A stretch of DNA of 53,873 nucleotides from Bacteroidota bacterium (GCA_029262855.1 JAJCYP010000047.1:1-53873), one strand, 5' to 3'. Counted from the first letter of the stretch, positions 14,157-23,415 are shown. A program made the numbers and translations. The notes: generated from the letters alone by a model not told the origin.

Positions 14157-16976
14157 ATGAAGAACATCGCTACCGGCATGTATCGTCCCCTTCGGTCATG
14201 CGCCCTTGCCTTGATTATCGGCCTTCTTGCCGCACCCTCCGCTTTCGCCCAGACGGGAAGCGTGTCGGGACGCGTCATCGACGGCGATGATCTGCAGCCG
14301 CTTGCCGGCACAACCATTCAGATCCAGAACAATTCCGGTGCCATGGTGACTGGCGCCGCCACAGATGTGGACGGTCGGTATACCATCACCGGCCTGACCC
14401 CCGGAGGCTATACCGCTGTGGCGTCCTTTGTGGGGTACTCGGTCGAGGAAGTGAGCATTCAGGTTGTCGCCGGCCAGACCGCCAGGGCAGACTTTGCGCT
14501 TTCGGTTGGAATAACCCTCAACACGGTCGTCGTAACATCCGGACGTCAGCCGGAGAAGGTGCTCGACGCGCCTGCCTCCATTTCGGTGCTGACAGCAGAT
14601 GACGTCGCCTCTGACCTCGGTACCTCTTCGATCGAAGCCCTTCGGACCACGACAGGCGTCGATATGGCCCAGACCGGCGTCGACCGGCGCGAGGTGGTTC
14701 TTCGTGGCTTCAACAACGCCTTCTCGGGTGCCACCTACGTCCTGACGGACTATCGCCAGGCCGCTGCCCCATCTCTTGGTGTGAACATCTACAGCATCAT
14801 GCCGAACATCAACATTGATGTCGATCGCGTGGAGGTGGTTCGTGGACCGGGGTCTGCACTTTATGGCCCCGGCGTGGATGCCGGGGTGATTCACTTCATC
14901 ACGAAGGGCCCCTTCGAGCATCCCGGGACGACCGTGTCCGTCTCCGGTGGCGAGCGTTCCTACATGGGTATTCAGTTCCGGCATGCCGGCGTTGCGTCTC
15001 CCAAATTCGGCTACAAGCTCACCGGAACGTATGGTCAGGCTAATGACTGGGCCATGGACCCGAACGACCCGGACGATGCGATTCAGTTGCAAGGTGACGT
15101 CGGCCCTCGAAACAACGACTTCGAGAAGTTCAACATCAACGCGAACCTGGAATTCCGGCCCAAGGAAGGCACGTCCATCATTGCCAACTTTGGCCAATCA
15201 GGGCTCACCTCGACCGTACTATCGGGCATTGGGACGCTCCAGGCCGACGGGTTCGGTTACCGCTACGGCCAAGTCAGACTCCAGTCCGGCAACCTGTTCG
15301 CCCAGGCTTATGTCAACCAGAATGATGCCGGTAATTCCTTTGTGTACGACCAGGACTTCAATGGGGACGGTGTGCCGGATCCGGTGACGGACAACGGTCT
15401 GCAGATCAACTTCCAGACGCAGTACGACTACCAGCTCAACCAGAAACAGTCGTTCATTCTGGGGGCAGACGCGGACCTGACCCGTCCCGACACGGAAGGG
15501 ACCATTCTGGGTCGGAACGAGGACAACGATTCCATCAACGAGTACGGCGTCTACGTGCAGTCCCAGACCGCCGTGTCTCCGAAGCTCGATGCGGTACTCG
15601 CCCTTCGTGGCGACTACAACGATGTGCAGGAAGCCGTCACGTTGTCTCCACGCGCGGCGCTGGTTTTCAAGCCGGACCGCAACCACTCCTTCCGCGCTAC
15701 CTACAACCGCGCTTTCTCCAGCCCGGGCACGAACTCGAACTTCCTGGATATCGTCGCTGCAACCTCCCCACTCGTCGCCCGCGGACGCGGCTCGGCTACC
15801 GGGTTCACCTGGGAACGCAATTCGTCCTACCGGGGCATGGGTGCCATCACCGACCTGGTCGCGACGAGTCTTCTGCCGACTTCACTTGGGCAGCCGACGC
15901 CGGTGGGAGCGGATCTCGGCGAGATGTACGGGCTGGTGTACGCCGGATTGGCTGCCATGCCGACGGCCAACATCACCGCCATCCTCAACGCACAGGGTAT
16001 TCCGATTGACGTCGCTACCACGGGGCAGCTCGTCGCGCTCCTCAGCCCGCAGGCGGGCACCCAGGTCAGCGGATTCACGCCGGGCATCATGGCCATCCTG
16101 AACTTGACCACTGGCGCGCCTGGGGCTCTGCCGGATGACCTCGCCGATGTCAAGCCGCTTGAGCAGACAACGACGCAGACATTCGAAGTGGGCTACAAGG
16201 GCTTCATCGCGAACAAGCTTTCCTTCACCGTGGACGCGTACTACACGCAGAAGGAAAACTTTGTCGGTCCCCTGCTTCTTGAGACCCCGCTCGTGATTGT
16301 GCCCAATTTAGGTGGTGATCTCACCGTCGCATTGGCCGCCGGCATCCAGGGCAACCCGACACTGGCGGGCGCGCTTGGCAGCTTTGGGCTGTCACCTGGC
16401 GCCGTCGCGGGACTGGTCGTAGCCCTCGCCGAGCCCAACTTTCCCTCAGCCGTGGGCATCGTCCAGCCGGCAGAGAACAATCCGGGGCCAGGCACCGCGC
16501 CTGAACTCATGTTGACCTACCGCAACTTTGGTAAGCTGAGCTACACCGGCGTGGATGTGTCCTTCGATTACTTCCATAACAACCAGTTGTCCTTCTTCGG
16601 AAATGTCTCTTGGGTGTCCGACGACTTCTTTGACAACACGGAGCTCGAAGAGGACAATCCGAATCTGGCTCTCGCTCTGAACGCTACCACCCTCAAGGGT
16701 CGCATCGGAGCCAAGTACCGCGCCGACTCCGGACTGTCCGCTAACCTTGCGGTTCGAGTCACGGACGGCTTCCCGATCCGCTCGGGCCCGTACGTCGGTG
16801 ACCTGCCGTCCTTCACCATGGTGGACATCGGCATGAGCTACGACCTGAGTGCCAACGTACCCGGTCTCACGATCGGGGTCGGCGTCAACAACGCCCTCAA
16901 CGAGGAACACCGCGAGTTCATCGGCGCCCCGCTCCTGGGGCGGATGGTCATCGGCCGACTGACCTACTCCTTCTAG
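14157..16976 (+). CDS. TonB-dependent outer membrane receptor with carboxypeptidase-like N-terminal domain
   Basis: From the ATG at 14157 the protein is 939 aa, with a signal peptide (CALALIIGLLAAPSAFAQ). A carboxypeptidase-regulatory-like domain follows (GSVSGRVIDGDDLQPLAGTT, about 33-120). The plug is next (VVVTSGRQPEKVLDAPASIS, RGPGSALYGPGVDAGVIHFI, about 122-260), then a 22-strand barrel ending in aromatic LTYSF. Two long weakly charged insertions (bases about 15750-16170 and 16290-16500) are unusual and presumably form extracellular loops. Uptake needs TonB-ExbBD, which is not in the window. The substrate is unknown; the neighbouring amidohydrolase may process it, but that is inference. 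Upstream frame to 13962 overlaps the amidohydrolase and is not used. Confidence 0.93.
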   Translation: MKNIATGMYRPLRSCALALIIGLLAAPSAFAQTGSVSGRVIDGDDLQPLAGTTIQIQNNSGAMVTGAATDVDGRYTITGLTPGGYTAVASFVGYSVEEVSIQVVAGQTARADFALSVGITLNTVVVTSGRQPEKVLDAPASISVLTADDVASDLGTSSIEALRTTTGVDMAQTGVDRREVVLRGFNNAFSGATYVLTDYRQAAAPSLGVNIYSIMPNINIDVDRVEVVRGPGSALYGPGVDAGVIHFITKGPFEHPGTTVSVSGGERSYMGIQFRHAGVASPKFGYKLTGTYGQANDWAMDPNDPDDAIQLQGDVGPRNNDFEKFNINANLEFRPKEGTSIIANFGQSGLTSTVLSGIGTLQADGFGYRYGQVRLQSGNLFAQAYVNQNDAGNSFVYDQDFNGDGVPDPVTDNGLQINFQTQYDYQLNQKQSFILGADADLTRPDTEGTILGRNEDNDSINEYGVYVQSQTAVSPKLDAVLALRGDYNDVQEAVTLSPRAALVFKPDRNHSFRATYNRAFSSPGTNSNFLDIVAATSPLVARGRGSATGFTWERNSSYRGMGAITDLVATSLLPTSLGQPTPVGADLGEMYGLVYAGLAAMPTANITAILNAQGIPIDVATTGQLVALLSPQAGTQVSGFTPGIMAILNLTTGAPGALPDDLADVKPLEQTTTQTFEVGYKGFIANKLSFTVDAYYTQKENFVGPLLLETPLVIVPNLGGDLTVALAAGIQGNPTLAGALGSFGLSPGAVAGLVVALAEPNFPSAVGIVQPAENNPGPGTAPELMLTYRNFGKLSYTGVDVSFDYFHNNQLSFFGNVSWVSDDFFDNTELEEDNPNLALALNATTLKGRIGAKYRADSGLSANLAVRVTDGFPIRSGPYVGDLPSFTMVDIGMSYDLSANVPGLTIGVGVNNALNEEHREFIGAPLLGRMVIGRLTYSF

Positions 16977-16996
16977 AGTTCGATCTACTCCCGACA

Positions 16997-17039
16997 AGAG
17001 CCCCGGCGCGTTTCGCTCGTGCCGGGGCTCTCTGTATTT
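16997..17039 (+). terminator. Rho-independent terminator after TonB receptor
   Basis: Perfect 11-base arms AGAGCCCCGGC/GCCGGGGCTCT (16997-17007 and 17021-17031) enclose a 13-base loop and are followed by CTGTATTTA. It lies 20 bases after the receptor stop and isolates the nuo operon from upstream transcription. Confidence 0.88.
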
Positions 17040-17234
17040 AGGGGCGGGTCCGCCGCTCATCCCCGGCGCAGTCCATTTGCCCAATATTCAACGCTATTCG
17101 TTGATCGCCGGGAGAGGGCCGCGTAGCTTCGTAGTTGCCTTTTTCGGTCCCTGCGAAAGGGTCGAGCAGGCAGATCCGGGCGCCATTTGGTGGTCCGGGT
17201 CTGGTGATTACCCACGCCTCCAAGTCCACCCGCG
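17040..17234 (+). other. Intergenic region upstream of nuo operon
   Basis: This 195-base region must hold the nuo promoter. I see a 6-base-arm inverted repeat TCAACG-CTATT-CGTTGA (17088-17104) but no convincing -35/-10 pair. No RNA gene was recognised. Confidence 0.4.
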
Positions 17235-17606
17235 ATGCTTTCGGATTTTCTTCCGCTCCTTCTGATGCTCCTGATTGCCACTGGATTGGCAATGATGCTG
17301 CTCAAGGCCGCCGAGCACCTCGGCCCCAGCCGGCCAAATCGCATCAAGCAGAAGGCCTACGAGAGCGGGATGGATCCAATCGGAACGGCCCGCGACCGCT
17401 ACTCGGTAAAGTTTTACCTCGTAGCCATGATCTTCATCGTGTTCGATGTCGAGGTGGTTTTTCTGTATCCCTGGGCGGCGAGTTTCGATGAGTTCATGGC
17501 GGCCGGTCAGGCGCTACCTGTCCTTGGTATCGTGTTCTTCTTTATCGCGATCCTGGCCATTGGGCTGCTTTATGACATCAAGAAGGGCGGCCTCGAGTTT
17601 GACTGA
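17235..17606 (+). CDS. nuoA: NADH-quinone oxidoreductase subunit A
   Basis: The 123-aa membrane subunit of respiratory complex I has three membrane segments (about 3-22, 62-82, 91-112). It carries the conserved YESGMDPIGTARDRYSVKFY loop that lies near the quinone cavity, followed by FDVEVVFLYPWA. The ATG at 17235 gives the first helix at once. It is the first gene of nuoABCDE-x-F-y-GH; nuoB follows after 52 bases. Confidence 0.96.
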   Translation: MLSDFLPLLLMLLIATGLAMMLLKAAEHLGPSRPNRIKQKAYESGMDPIGTARDRYSVKFYLVAMIFIVFDVEVVFLYPWAASFDEFMAAGQALPVLGIVFFFIAILAIGLLYDIKKGGLEFD

Positions 17607-17658
17607 GGGCTAAACCCTCGATAACCGCGGACAGAACGCCGCGACAACCAACCCCACC

Positions 17659-18249
17659 ATGTCCGACGACATTCTTGGCGGAGAAGGCTTCCTGACGACG
17701 CGGGTAGACGCGGTCGTCAACTGGGCGCGATCCAACTCACTCATGCCGATGCCCATGGGGCTGGCATGCTGTGCCATCGAGATGATGGCTTTTGCCGCCC
17801 CCAAGTACGACGTGGCCCGGTTCGGCAGCGAGGCGATGCGCTTTTCGCCTCGGCAGGCCGATCTGATGATTGTGGCCGGCTGGGTGTCCTACAAAATGGC
17901 CCACACCGTTCGTCGCGTTTGGGACCAGATGGCAGACCCGAAGTGGTGCATCGCCATGGGAGCCTGTGCGTCCACTGGCGGCATGCACCGTTGCTACGGC
18001 GTCGTCCAGGGCTGTGATAACTTCCTGCCGGTGGATATCTACATCCCGGGCTGCCCGCCTCGCCCCGAGGCGTTGATTCATGCGCTCATGGACATCCAGG
18101 AAAAAATACGCAACCAGTACTCGGTCTCGACGGACGCGCACGAAGGCAAGGGAGCCGCGGAGCCCACCGCCCTCCGTCCGCGTGTACTCACGCCCTCAGG
18201 CGAGGGCGCGATCTCGCCGGCCACCCTCTACGGAACCACCGAAGGCTGA
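17659..18249 (+). CDS. nuoB: NADH-quinone oxidoreductase subunit B
   Basis: This subunit carries cluster N2, the last iron-sulfur centre before quinone. Its ligands are visible as C37-C38 ([12 protein letters not shown]), C103 (GACASTGG) and C132 ([10 protein letters not shown]). The 196 aa exceed the usual core by about 40 residues because of a C-terminal tail from about 148. The stop overlaps the nuoC start (TGATG). It sits in the membrane-proximal part of the peripheral arm. Confidence 0.97.
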   Translation: MSDDILGGEGFLTTRVDAVVNWARSNSLMPMPMGLACCAIEMMAFAAPKYDVARFGSEAMRFSPRQADLMIVAGWVSYKMAHTVRRVWDQMADPKWCIAMGACASTGGMHRCYGVVQGCDNFLPVDIYIPGCPPRPEALIHALMDIQEKIRNQYSVSTDAHEGKGAAEPTALRPRVLTPSGEGAISPATLYGTTEG

Positions 18250-18902
18250 TGTCCAAATTGGAATTCCATTTCACGCCCGTGGATGGGCCCTCTGAGACAG
18301 AGGACTCGCCGAATCCACACGCGAAGAGCACGACCTTCGTCCCGGAGGCCGTCAAGGCGCTCCAGGACACGTTCGGAGACGATGTCCAGGAGGTCTTTCT
18401 CTACGCCAACGAGCACACGGTCTACGTGAGCAAGGACCGCATCGTCGACGTCTGCCGGTACCTGAAAGAGGAGCTGGGCTTCACCTACCTGGTGGACATC
18501 GGAGGCATTGACCTGTTCACCGATGAGGACCGCTACGAGGTGTTCTACAATCTGGTGAACCTCAAGGAGGGCAAGCGGCTTCGTCTGAAGACTCGCGTGG
18601 ACGAAGAGTCGTCTTCGCTCCCCTCCGTGACAGGCGTGTACCGCGCTGCAGGTTGGAACGAGCGCGAGGCCTGGGACATGTTCGGGCTTCGCTTCGAAGG
18701 CCATCCAGACCTCCGCCGCATGTTCATGCCCGAAGACTTCGAATACCATCCGCTGCGAAAGGAATTCCCATTGCTGGGTGTTCCGGGATCGCTGCCGCTG
18801 CCTCCCCAGACGCCGGAGGCCGGCCTCACGCTGGATCCCTTTGCGGCCGCGCACGGGTCCAAGCCCATCAAGAGTTACGAAGAAGCCGCCTCGGACGAAT
18901 GA
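18249..18902 (+). CDS. nuoC: NADH-quinone oxidoreductase subunit C
   Basis: The 30-kDa-type subunit of complex I is 217 aa. The signature NEREAWDMFGLRFEGHPDLR (about 137-156) and the following HPLRKEFP are diagnostic. The first 30 residues are an acidic extension not needed for the fold. It is separate from nuoD, not fused as in E. coli. The stop codon overlaps the nuoD ATG by ATGA. Confidence 0.96.
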   Translation: MSKLEFHFTPVDGPSETEDSPNPHAKSTTFVPEAVKALQDTFGDDVQEVFLYANEHTVYVSKDRIVDVCRYLKEELGFTYLVDIGGIDLFTDEDRYEVFYNLVNLKEGKRLRLKTRVDEESSSLPSVTGVYRAAGWNEREAWDMFGLRFEGHPDLRRMFMPEDFEYHPLRKEFPLLGVPGSLPLPPQTPEAGLTLDPFAAAHGSKPIKSYEEAASDE

Positions 18903-20215
18903 GTGTGATCACCGAAGAAGCCGTCGAAGACAAGCTGAGCTTCTGGCCGCGTCACCAGGAGGCCCTCTATCGCCGCCTGGAGTCAAAGCACTCGTGGCTT
19001 GAGGAAAAGGGACTGGTACGAGAAAAGGAGGCCGATCCCCTTGAGCATGAGATGACGCTCAACATCGGGCCCCAGCACCCGGCCACCCATGGGGTGCTCC
19101 GGTGCGCTGTGAAGCTGGATGGCGAGACCATCCAGAAGTGCGTCATCGACATCGGGTACCTGCACCGGGGTCTGGAGAAGGTCGCCGAGAACAAGACCTA
19201 CCAGGAGTTCATGCCCTATACGGATCGCATGGACTACCTCAGCCCCTACTCCAACAATGTGGCGTGGTGTCTGGCGGTCGAAAAAATCGCGGGCATCGAG
19301 GCGCCCGAGCGTGCCCAGTGGATTCGCATGATGATGTGCGAACTGGCGCGGATTTCGGCCCACCTGCTCTGGATGGGTGTGGGCCTGATGGACGCCGGTG
19401 CGGTTTCCGTCTTCCTGTGGTCCTTCAAGTTTCGGGAAGACATCTATTCCATCTTCGATGAGATCGCAGGCCAGCGACTCACCGTTTCGCACAGCCGAAT
19501 TGGCGGCATTGCCTCAGAGCCCTCCGAGCAGGGTCTCGCCATGATCAAGGCGTTCGCGGACAGCTTCCCCGAGGTCGTTGCCGGTTGGAAGAAACTCCTC
19601 AACCGCAACCGGATCTGGATCGACCGAAATGTCGGCATCGGCACGCTTACCGCAGACGAGGTCATCGAATTCGGGATGACGGGTCCGAATCTTCGGGGCT
19701 CGGGAGTCCCGTATGACGTCCGCCGCTTCGAGCCGTATCTGAAGTACGACGATGTGGACTTCATCATTCCGATGCGTGAAGAGGGCGATTCGCTCGCCCG
19801 GTACTTCATCCGCCTGGAGGAAATGGAGGAGTCGGTCAAGATCATCCAGCAGTGCCTGGCCAAGTTGCCGTCCGTCGGCGGTCCGATCCGCGTGGACGAT
19901 GCCAAGAAAGGCTATCCCTCCAAGGACGAGGTCTACTACTCCATGGAAGGCCTGATTCACGACTTCATGTACACGGACACCGGGGTGTGCCCACCGAAAG
20001 GCGTCTGGTCGTACCACGCCATCGAGGCTCCAAAGGGCGAACTGGGTTTCTATCTACAGTCGGACGGCACAGGCCATCCGTACCGCGCCCGCATGAACAC
20101 TCCCAGCTTCACCAACCTTCAGGCTCTCGAGCCCATGATGGAGGGCGCCCCGATGGGCGACATGGTGATTCTCATCGGAACGATCGACCCCGTCTTGGGC
20201 GAATCTGACAAGTAG
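18899..20215 (+). CDS. nuoD: NADH-quinone oxidoreductase subunit D
   Basis: This 49-kDa-type subunit, related to the hydrogenase large subunit, forms part of the quinone pocket with NuoB. Conserved blocks are MTLNIGPQHPATHGVLR, IGYLHRGLEKVAENKTY, DRMDYLSPYSNN and the C-terminal DPVLGE. The true start is the ATG at 18899, overlapping nuoC (ATGA), giving 438 aa; the open frame further upstream (to 18653) only shadows nuoC. nuoE begins two bases after the stop. Confidence 0.97.
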   Translation: MSVITEEAVEDKLSFWPRHQEALYRRLESKHSWLEEKGLVREKEADPLEHEMTLNIGPQHPATHGVLRCAVKLDGETIQKCVIDIGYLHRGLEKVAENKTYQEFMPYTDRMDYLSPYSNNVAWCLAVEKIAGIEAPERAQWIRMMMCELARISAHLLWMGVGLMDAGAVSVFLWSFKFREDIYSIFDEIAGQRLTVSHSRIGGIASEPSEQGLAMIKAFADSFPEVVAGWKKLLNRNRIWIDRNVGIGTLTADEVIEFGMTGPNLRGSGVPYDVRRFEPYLKYDDVDFIIPMREEGDSLARYFIRLEEMEESVKIIQQCLAKLPSVGGPIRVDDAKKGYPSKDEVYYSMEGLIHDFMYTDTGVCPPKGVWSYHAIEAPKGELGFYLQSDGTGHPYRARMNTPSFTNLQALEPMMEGAPMGDMVILIGTIDPVLGESDK

Positions 20216-20216
20216 T

Positions 20217-20891
20217 ATGGCTGACTTCATTAAGAACCCGGTCGTCGAACTACCCGAGCGGAATCCCGCGCCGTCGTTCCCGGCATCAGAGCTTGTGTTC
20301 ACCGATGCGGAGAAGGCGCAGATCGCCGAGTACGTAGAGCGCTACCCGACCGCCGATGGCGCGATCATGAGGGCGCTCTGGTTGGCGCAGGAAAAGTTCG
20401 GCTATCTCCCGCCGGATGTCATCAAGCTGGCCGCGGAGGAGGTGGGCATGCCGTATGCGAAGGCATACGGCGTGGCCACGTTTTACACCCAGTACTACAA
20501 GAAGAAGATGGGTGCACACGTTCTGGACGTGTGCACGTGCTTCTCCTGTCAGATCTGTGGCGGCTACGACATGCTGCATTATCTGGAGAACAAGCTGGGC
20601 ATCCACAAGGGGGAAACCACCGAAGACGGACAGTTCAGCATTCAGGAGGTCGAGTGCCTGGGAGCCTGTGGCTCGGCGCCGATGCTTCAGGTCACCAACG
20701 GGTCCTACGTGCACAACCTGACCACCGATAAGGTGGACGCGCTGATCGACGCGCTGCGCGAAGGCAAGTCGTGGCCCTTCGAGTCCGTTACGCTACCTCA
20801 GGATGAAGACGACTTGGGCGGCAATCGTCGCACCGATGTGACAGCCACCGAGACCTACCAGACACCACCCGCATCGGAGACCATCGCCTAG
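20217..20891 (+). CDS. nuoE: NADH-quinone oxidoreductase subunit E
   Basis: A thioredoxin-fold subunit carrying the [2Fe-2S] cluster N1a, with ligands C106 and C111 (VCTCFSCQICGG) and C147 and C151 (ECLGACGSAPM). Two further cysteines, C108 and C114, sit in the first cluster loop. At 224 aa it is longer than the usual 160-180, with an added C-terminal tail from about 180 that is acidic and threonine-rich. The TAG stop overlaps the GTG start of the next gene by one base. Confidence 0.95.
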   Translation: MADFIKNPVVELPERNPAPSFPASELVFTDAEKAQIAEYVERYPTADGAIMRALWLAQEKFGYLPPDVIKLAAEEVGMPYAKAYGVATFYTQYYKKKMGAHVLDVCTCFSCQICGGYDMLHYLENKLGIHKGETTEDGQFSIQEVECLGACGSAPMLQVTNGSYVHNLTTDKVDALIDALREGKSWPFESVTLPQDEDDLGGNRRTDVTATETYQTPPASETIA

Positions 20892-21562
20892 TGGAGCGCG
20901 AACGTTCCGATATGTCCCACAACGTGGAGCGCCGGGCTCAGGAGAGTTCGCGCGGCCAGGTTCCGGCCGGACCGGCCGAACTGCGGGAGCCGTTCCATCG
21001 GGTTCGGGCTGAGATATCAGAAATTGGGCGGGAGCGTCGGGCCAACGCTGGGCTGACCAAGCGGGAGCGCAAAGTAAAACACCTGCTGCTCCGAGAGCTG
21101 AAGAAGAGCACCGATACAAACCTGCTCTCGTATGACGAAATTCAGCACCTGCAGAAGACCTTAGACGTGGACTGGGTTGATGCGCAGCTGGCAAAGATGC
21201 GCGCCGAACTGAAATCACATCCCCGGATGATCCACTGGGCAGCTGCCATTTACGGAATACTGGCTGTCCTGAACCTGGTGGACTCCCAGGGATCGGGTCA
21301 GGGAGCGATCATTTCGCTGGTATGGCTGGTGGCCGCCATTGGTGTCGGCTTCCTCGGTCCGATCGCCGCAAGACGATCCATCCGGCGCAAGGTTTTTATT
21401 TACGAGGCCCTGCGCGAGCTGGCAGGGCCGGATGAAGCCGGAGTGACCCTGGACCAAGCCGTACGAGATGCCGACGACCTCATCACCCGCATCGTAGACA
21501 TGGAACTGGCCGCAGAGGCCAAGAAACCCGCAAAGTCAATCGGACGCGTCCGAAATAGATAA
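20891..21562 (+). CDS. Unknown two-helix membrane protein inside the nuo operon
   Basis: The 223-aa product has a charged N-terminal half (about 1-113, rich in Arg, Glu and Lys, probably helical). Two membrane segments follow (about 115-130, WAAAIYGILAVLNLV, and 139-160, AIISLVWLVAAIGVGFLGPI), then a basic stop-transfer and a helical C-terminal region. No known domain was recognised. The GTG start overlaps nuoE's stop; an ATG at 20912 is an alternative. Its stop overlaps the nuoF ATG (TAATG). Tight coupling on both sides suggests a role with complex I, such as assembly or membrane anchoring of the NADH module, but that is inference from position only. Confidence 0.85.
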   Translation: MERERSDMSHNVERRAQESSRGQVPAGPAELREPFHRVRAEISEIGRERRANAGLTKRERKVKHLLLRELKKSTDTNLLSYDEIQHLQKTLDVDWVDAQLAKMRAELKSHPRMIHWAAAIYGILAVLNLVDSQGSGQGAIISLVWLVAAIGVGFLGPIAARRSIRRKVFIYEALRELAGPDEAGVTLDQAVRDADDLITRIVDMELAAEAKKPAKSIGRVRNR

Positions 21563-22893
21563 TGGAAGCCAAGAGCGGAAAAGCAGGAGACTGGCGCAGC
21601 TACGAACGCGTGCTGTTGCCGAAGGTCAAGGACTACCACCAGTTGGAGGTCTACGAAGCCAACGGCGGCTACAAGGCGCTGCGGGAGATCCTGACGAACG
21701 ACAAGTGGGATCCGACGGCTGTCACCAACGAGGTGAAGAAGTCTGGACTGAAGGGTCGCGGCGGTGCTGGTTTCCCGACGGGACTCAAGTGGAGCTTCAT
21801 GCCGCCGGTCGTCGAAGGCGTACCGCGCTACCTCTGCTGCAACGGGGACGAATCCGAGCCGGGCACTTTCAAGGATCGCCAGCTTCTGGAATACAATCCC
21901 CACGCCGTTTTCGAGGGGATGCTGATCGCCTCGTACGCCATGAGCCTGGCGGGCTCCTACTTGTATATCCGCGGGGAATACGCCGACTGGATCACCCACA
22001 TGGAGGGTGAACTCAAAAAAGCGTACGACAAGGGCTACGTGGGCAAGAACATCATGGGGTCCGGATTCTCGTCCGAACTCGTGATCCACAAAGGCGCCGG
22101 TGCCTATATCTGTGGCGAAGAGTCCAGTCTGATGAACTCGCTCGAAGGCAAGCGTGCCTACCCGCGCGTCAAGCCGCCTTTCCCCGCACAGAAGGGCATC
22201 TGGGGATACCCGACGACTATCAACAACGTCGAGACCCTCGCGGCGGTACCGTACATCATCAACCGCGGTGGCGCCTGGTTCGCCGGCACAGGTGCAGAGA
22301 AGCATCCCGGACCGGTACTCTACGGGATCTCCGGACATGTAAATCGCCCGGGCGTTTATGAGTACCCCACCGGGATGCTCATGACCGACCTTATTTACGA
22401 GGTGGCCGGCGGCATCCGCGGCGGCAAGAAGCTCAAGGCCGTAGTGCCCGGCGGCAGTTCGACTCCGGTCCTCCGGGCCGACATGATTGAGGGCGTCACG
22501 ATGGACGCCGACTCGCTGCGTGAAGCGGGCTCGATGATGGGCACCAGCGGCATGCTGGTGATGGACGAGGACACGGACATGGTGTCCTTCCTCCGACGCA
22601 TCACGCACTTCTACCACCACGAGAGCTGTGGACAGTGCACGCCGTGTCGCGAAGGCACAGGCTGGCTGGAGAACATCGTCACCCGAATTGATGAGGGCGA
22701 AGGGCATTTGAGAGATCTCGACCTGCTGGTGGATCTGTGCTCCGAAATGGAGGGCCGCACGGTCTGCGCGCTCGCCGATGCCGCTGCCTGGCCAGTCCGC
22801 TACACCATTGACCGTTTCCGGAGCGAGTTTGAGGCAAAGTGCCGCGCATCCCTGGTCTCCTCCGGTATTGACCTTGCTGAGGTATCCGCTTGA
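21562..22893 (+). CDS. nuoF: NADH-quinone oxidoreductase subunit F
   Basis: This is the NADH- and FMN-binding subunit at the tip of complex I, 443 aa. The FMN/NADH loop GRGGAGFPTGLKW, the CNGDESEPGTFKDR block and the N3 [4Fe-4S] ligands ESCGQCTPCREGTGW with a fourth Cys in RTVCALADAAAWP are all present. The ATG overlaps the stop of the unknown membrane protein. Its TGA overlaps the TTG start of the DUF4920 lipoprotein. Confidence 0.97.
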   Translation: MEAKSGKAGDWRSYERVLLPKVKDYHQLEVYEANGGYKALREILTNDKWDPTAVTNEVKKSGLKGRGGAGFPTGLKWSFMPPVVEGVPRYLCCNGDESEPGTFKDRQLLEYNPHAVFEGMLIASYAMSLAGSYLYIRGEYADWITHMEGELKKAYDKGYVGKNIMGSGFSSELVIHKGAGAYICGEESSLMNSLEGKRAYPRVKPPFPAQKGIWGYPTTINNVETLAAVPYIINRGGAWFAGTGAEKHPGPVLYGISGHVNRPGVYEYPTGMLMTDLIYEVAGGIRGGKKLKAVVPGGSSTPVLRADMIEGVTMDADSLREAGSMMGTSGMLVMDEDTDMVSFLRRITHFYHHESCGQCTPCREGTGWLENIVTRIDEGEGHLRDLDLLVDLCSEMEGRTVCALADAAAWPVRYTIDRFRSEFEAKCRASLVSSGIDLAEVSA

Positions 22894-23399
22894 AACACCT
22901 GCTCGTTGTACTCCTGGCCTTCTTCCTCGCCGCCTGTGTCGGTGATCACTCCAAGACCGTGGATGTGGCGGCCAACTATGATGCGTTCGGCGTAGACATC
23001 TCACCGCTGGATGCCGTGCCTGTGCAGGCTGTGGTGGCCGATGGGGCCGCGCTGGTTGGGAAGCCCGTCAAGATCGAGGGACGCATCACCGAAGTCTGCC
23101 AGGGCATGGGATGCTGGCTGTCCTTCCAGATCGTGGATGGCCCCTTGGTTCGCATTGACGTTCCCCGGGACGAGAACGGCGAGTACCTCTACACCTTCCC
23201 CAAGGACGCTTCCGGTCGCCGCGCGATCATCTCCGGGATTCTGGCCGAGGGCTCGGCCGACCATGACGTCGAAGGGGACATGGACCACCATGCCGAAGAG
23301 GGAGCCGAAGGTCACGACGAGGCGGAGACCCGCGTCCTGAATCAATCCGTTTACACGCTGACGGCCACCGGCGCGCTGATTGAGCGCGTGCGCGCCTGA
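22890..23399 (+). CDS. DUF4920-type lipoprotein inside the nuo operon
   Basis: The TTG at 22890 (overlapping TTGA with nuoF) starts a 169-aa protein with a lipoprotein signal (HLLVVLLAFFLAAC, anchor Cys at 16). The central region GKPVKIEGRITEVCQGMGCW followed by LSFQI matches DUF4920, a small OB-like domain with a conserved CxxxxCW pair. A histidine- and acid-rich insertion (about 113-136, with HDVEGDMDHHAEEGAEGHDE) could bind metal and is not part of the usual fold. The domain's role is not established. Its place between nuoF and nuoG is unexpected, because the product is exported while NuoF and NuoG are cytoplasmic. Confidence 0.88.
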   Translation: MKHLLVVLLAFFLAACVGDHSKTVDVAANYDAFGVDISPLDAVPVQAVVADGAALVGKPVKIEGRITEVCQGMGCWLSFQIVDGPLVRIDVPRDENGEYLYTFPKDASGRRAIISGILAEGSADHDVEGDMDHHAEEGAEGHDEAETRVLNQSVYTLTATGALIERVRA

Positions 23400-23415
23400 A
23401 CGAGAGCAAGAACAC

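Noticed and set aside
17088-17104. Inverted repeat TCAACG-CTATT-CGTTGA upstream of nuoA as an operator
   Set aside because: Arms of six bases occur by chance at this scale and no second copy was seen.
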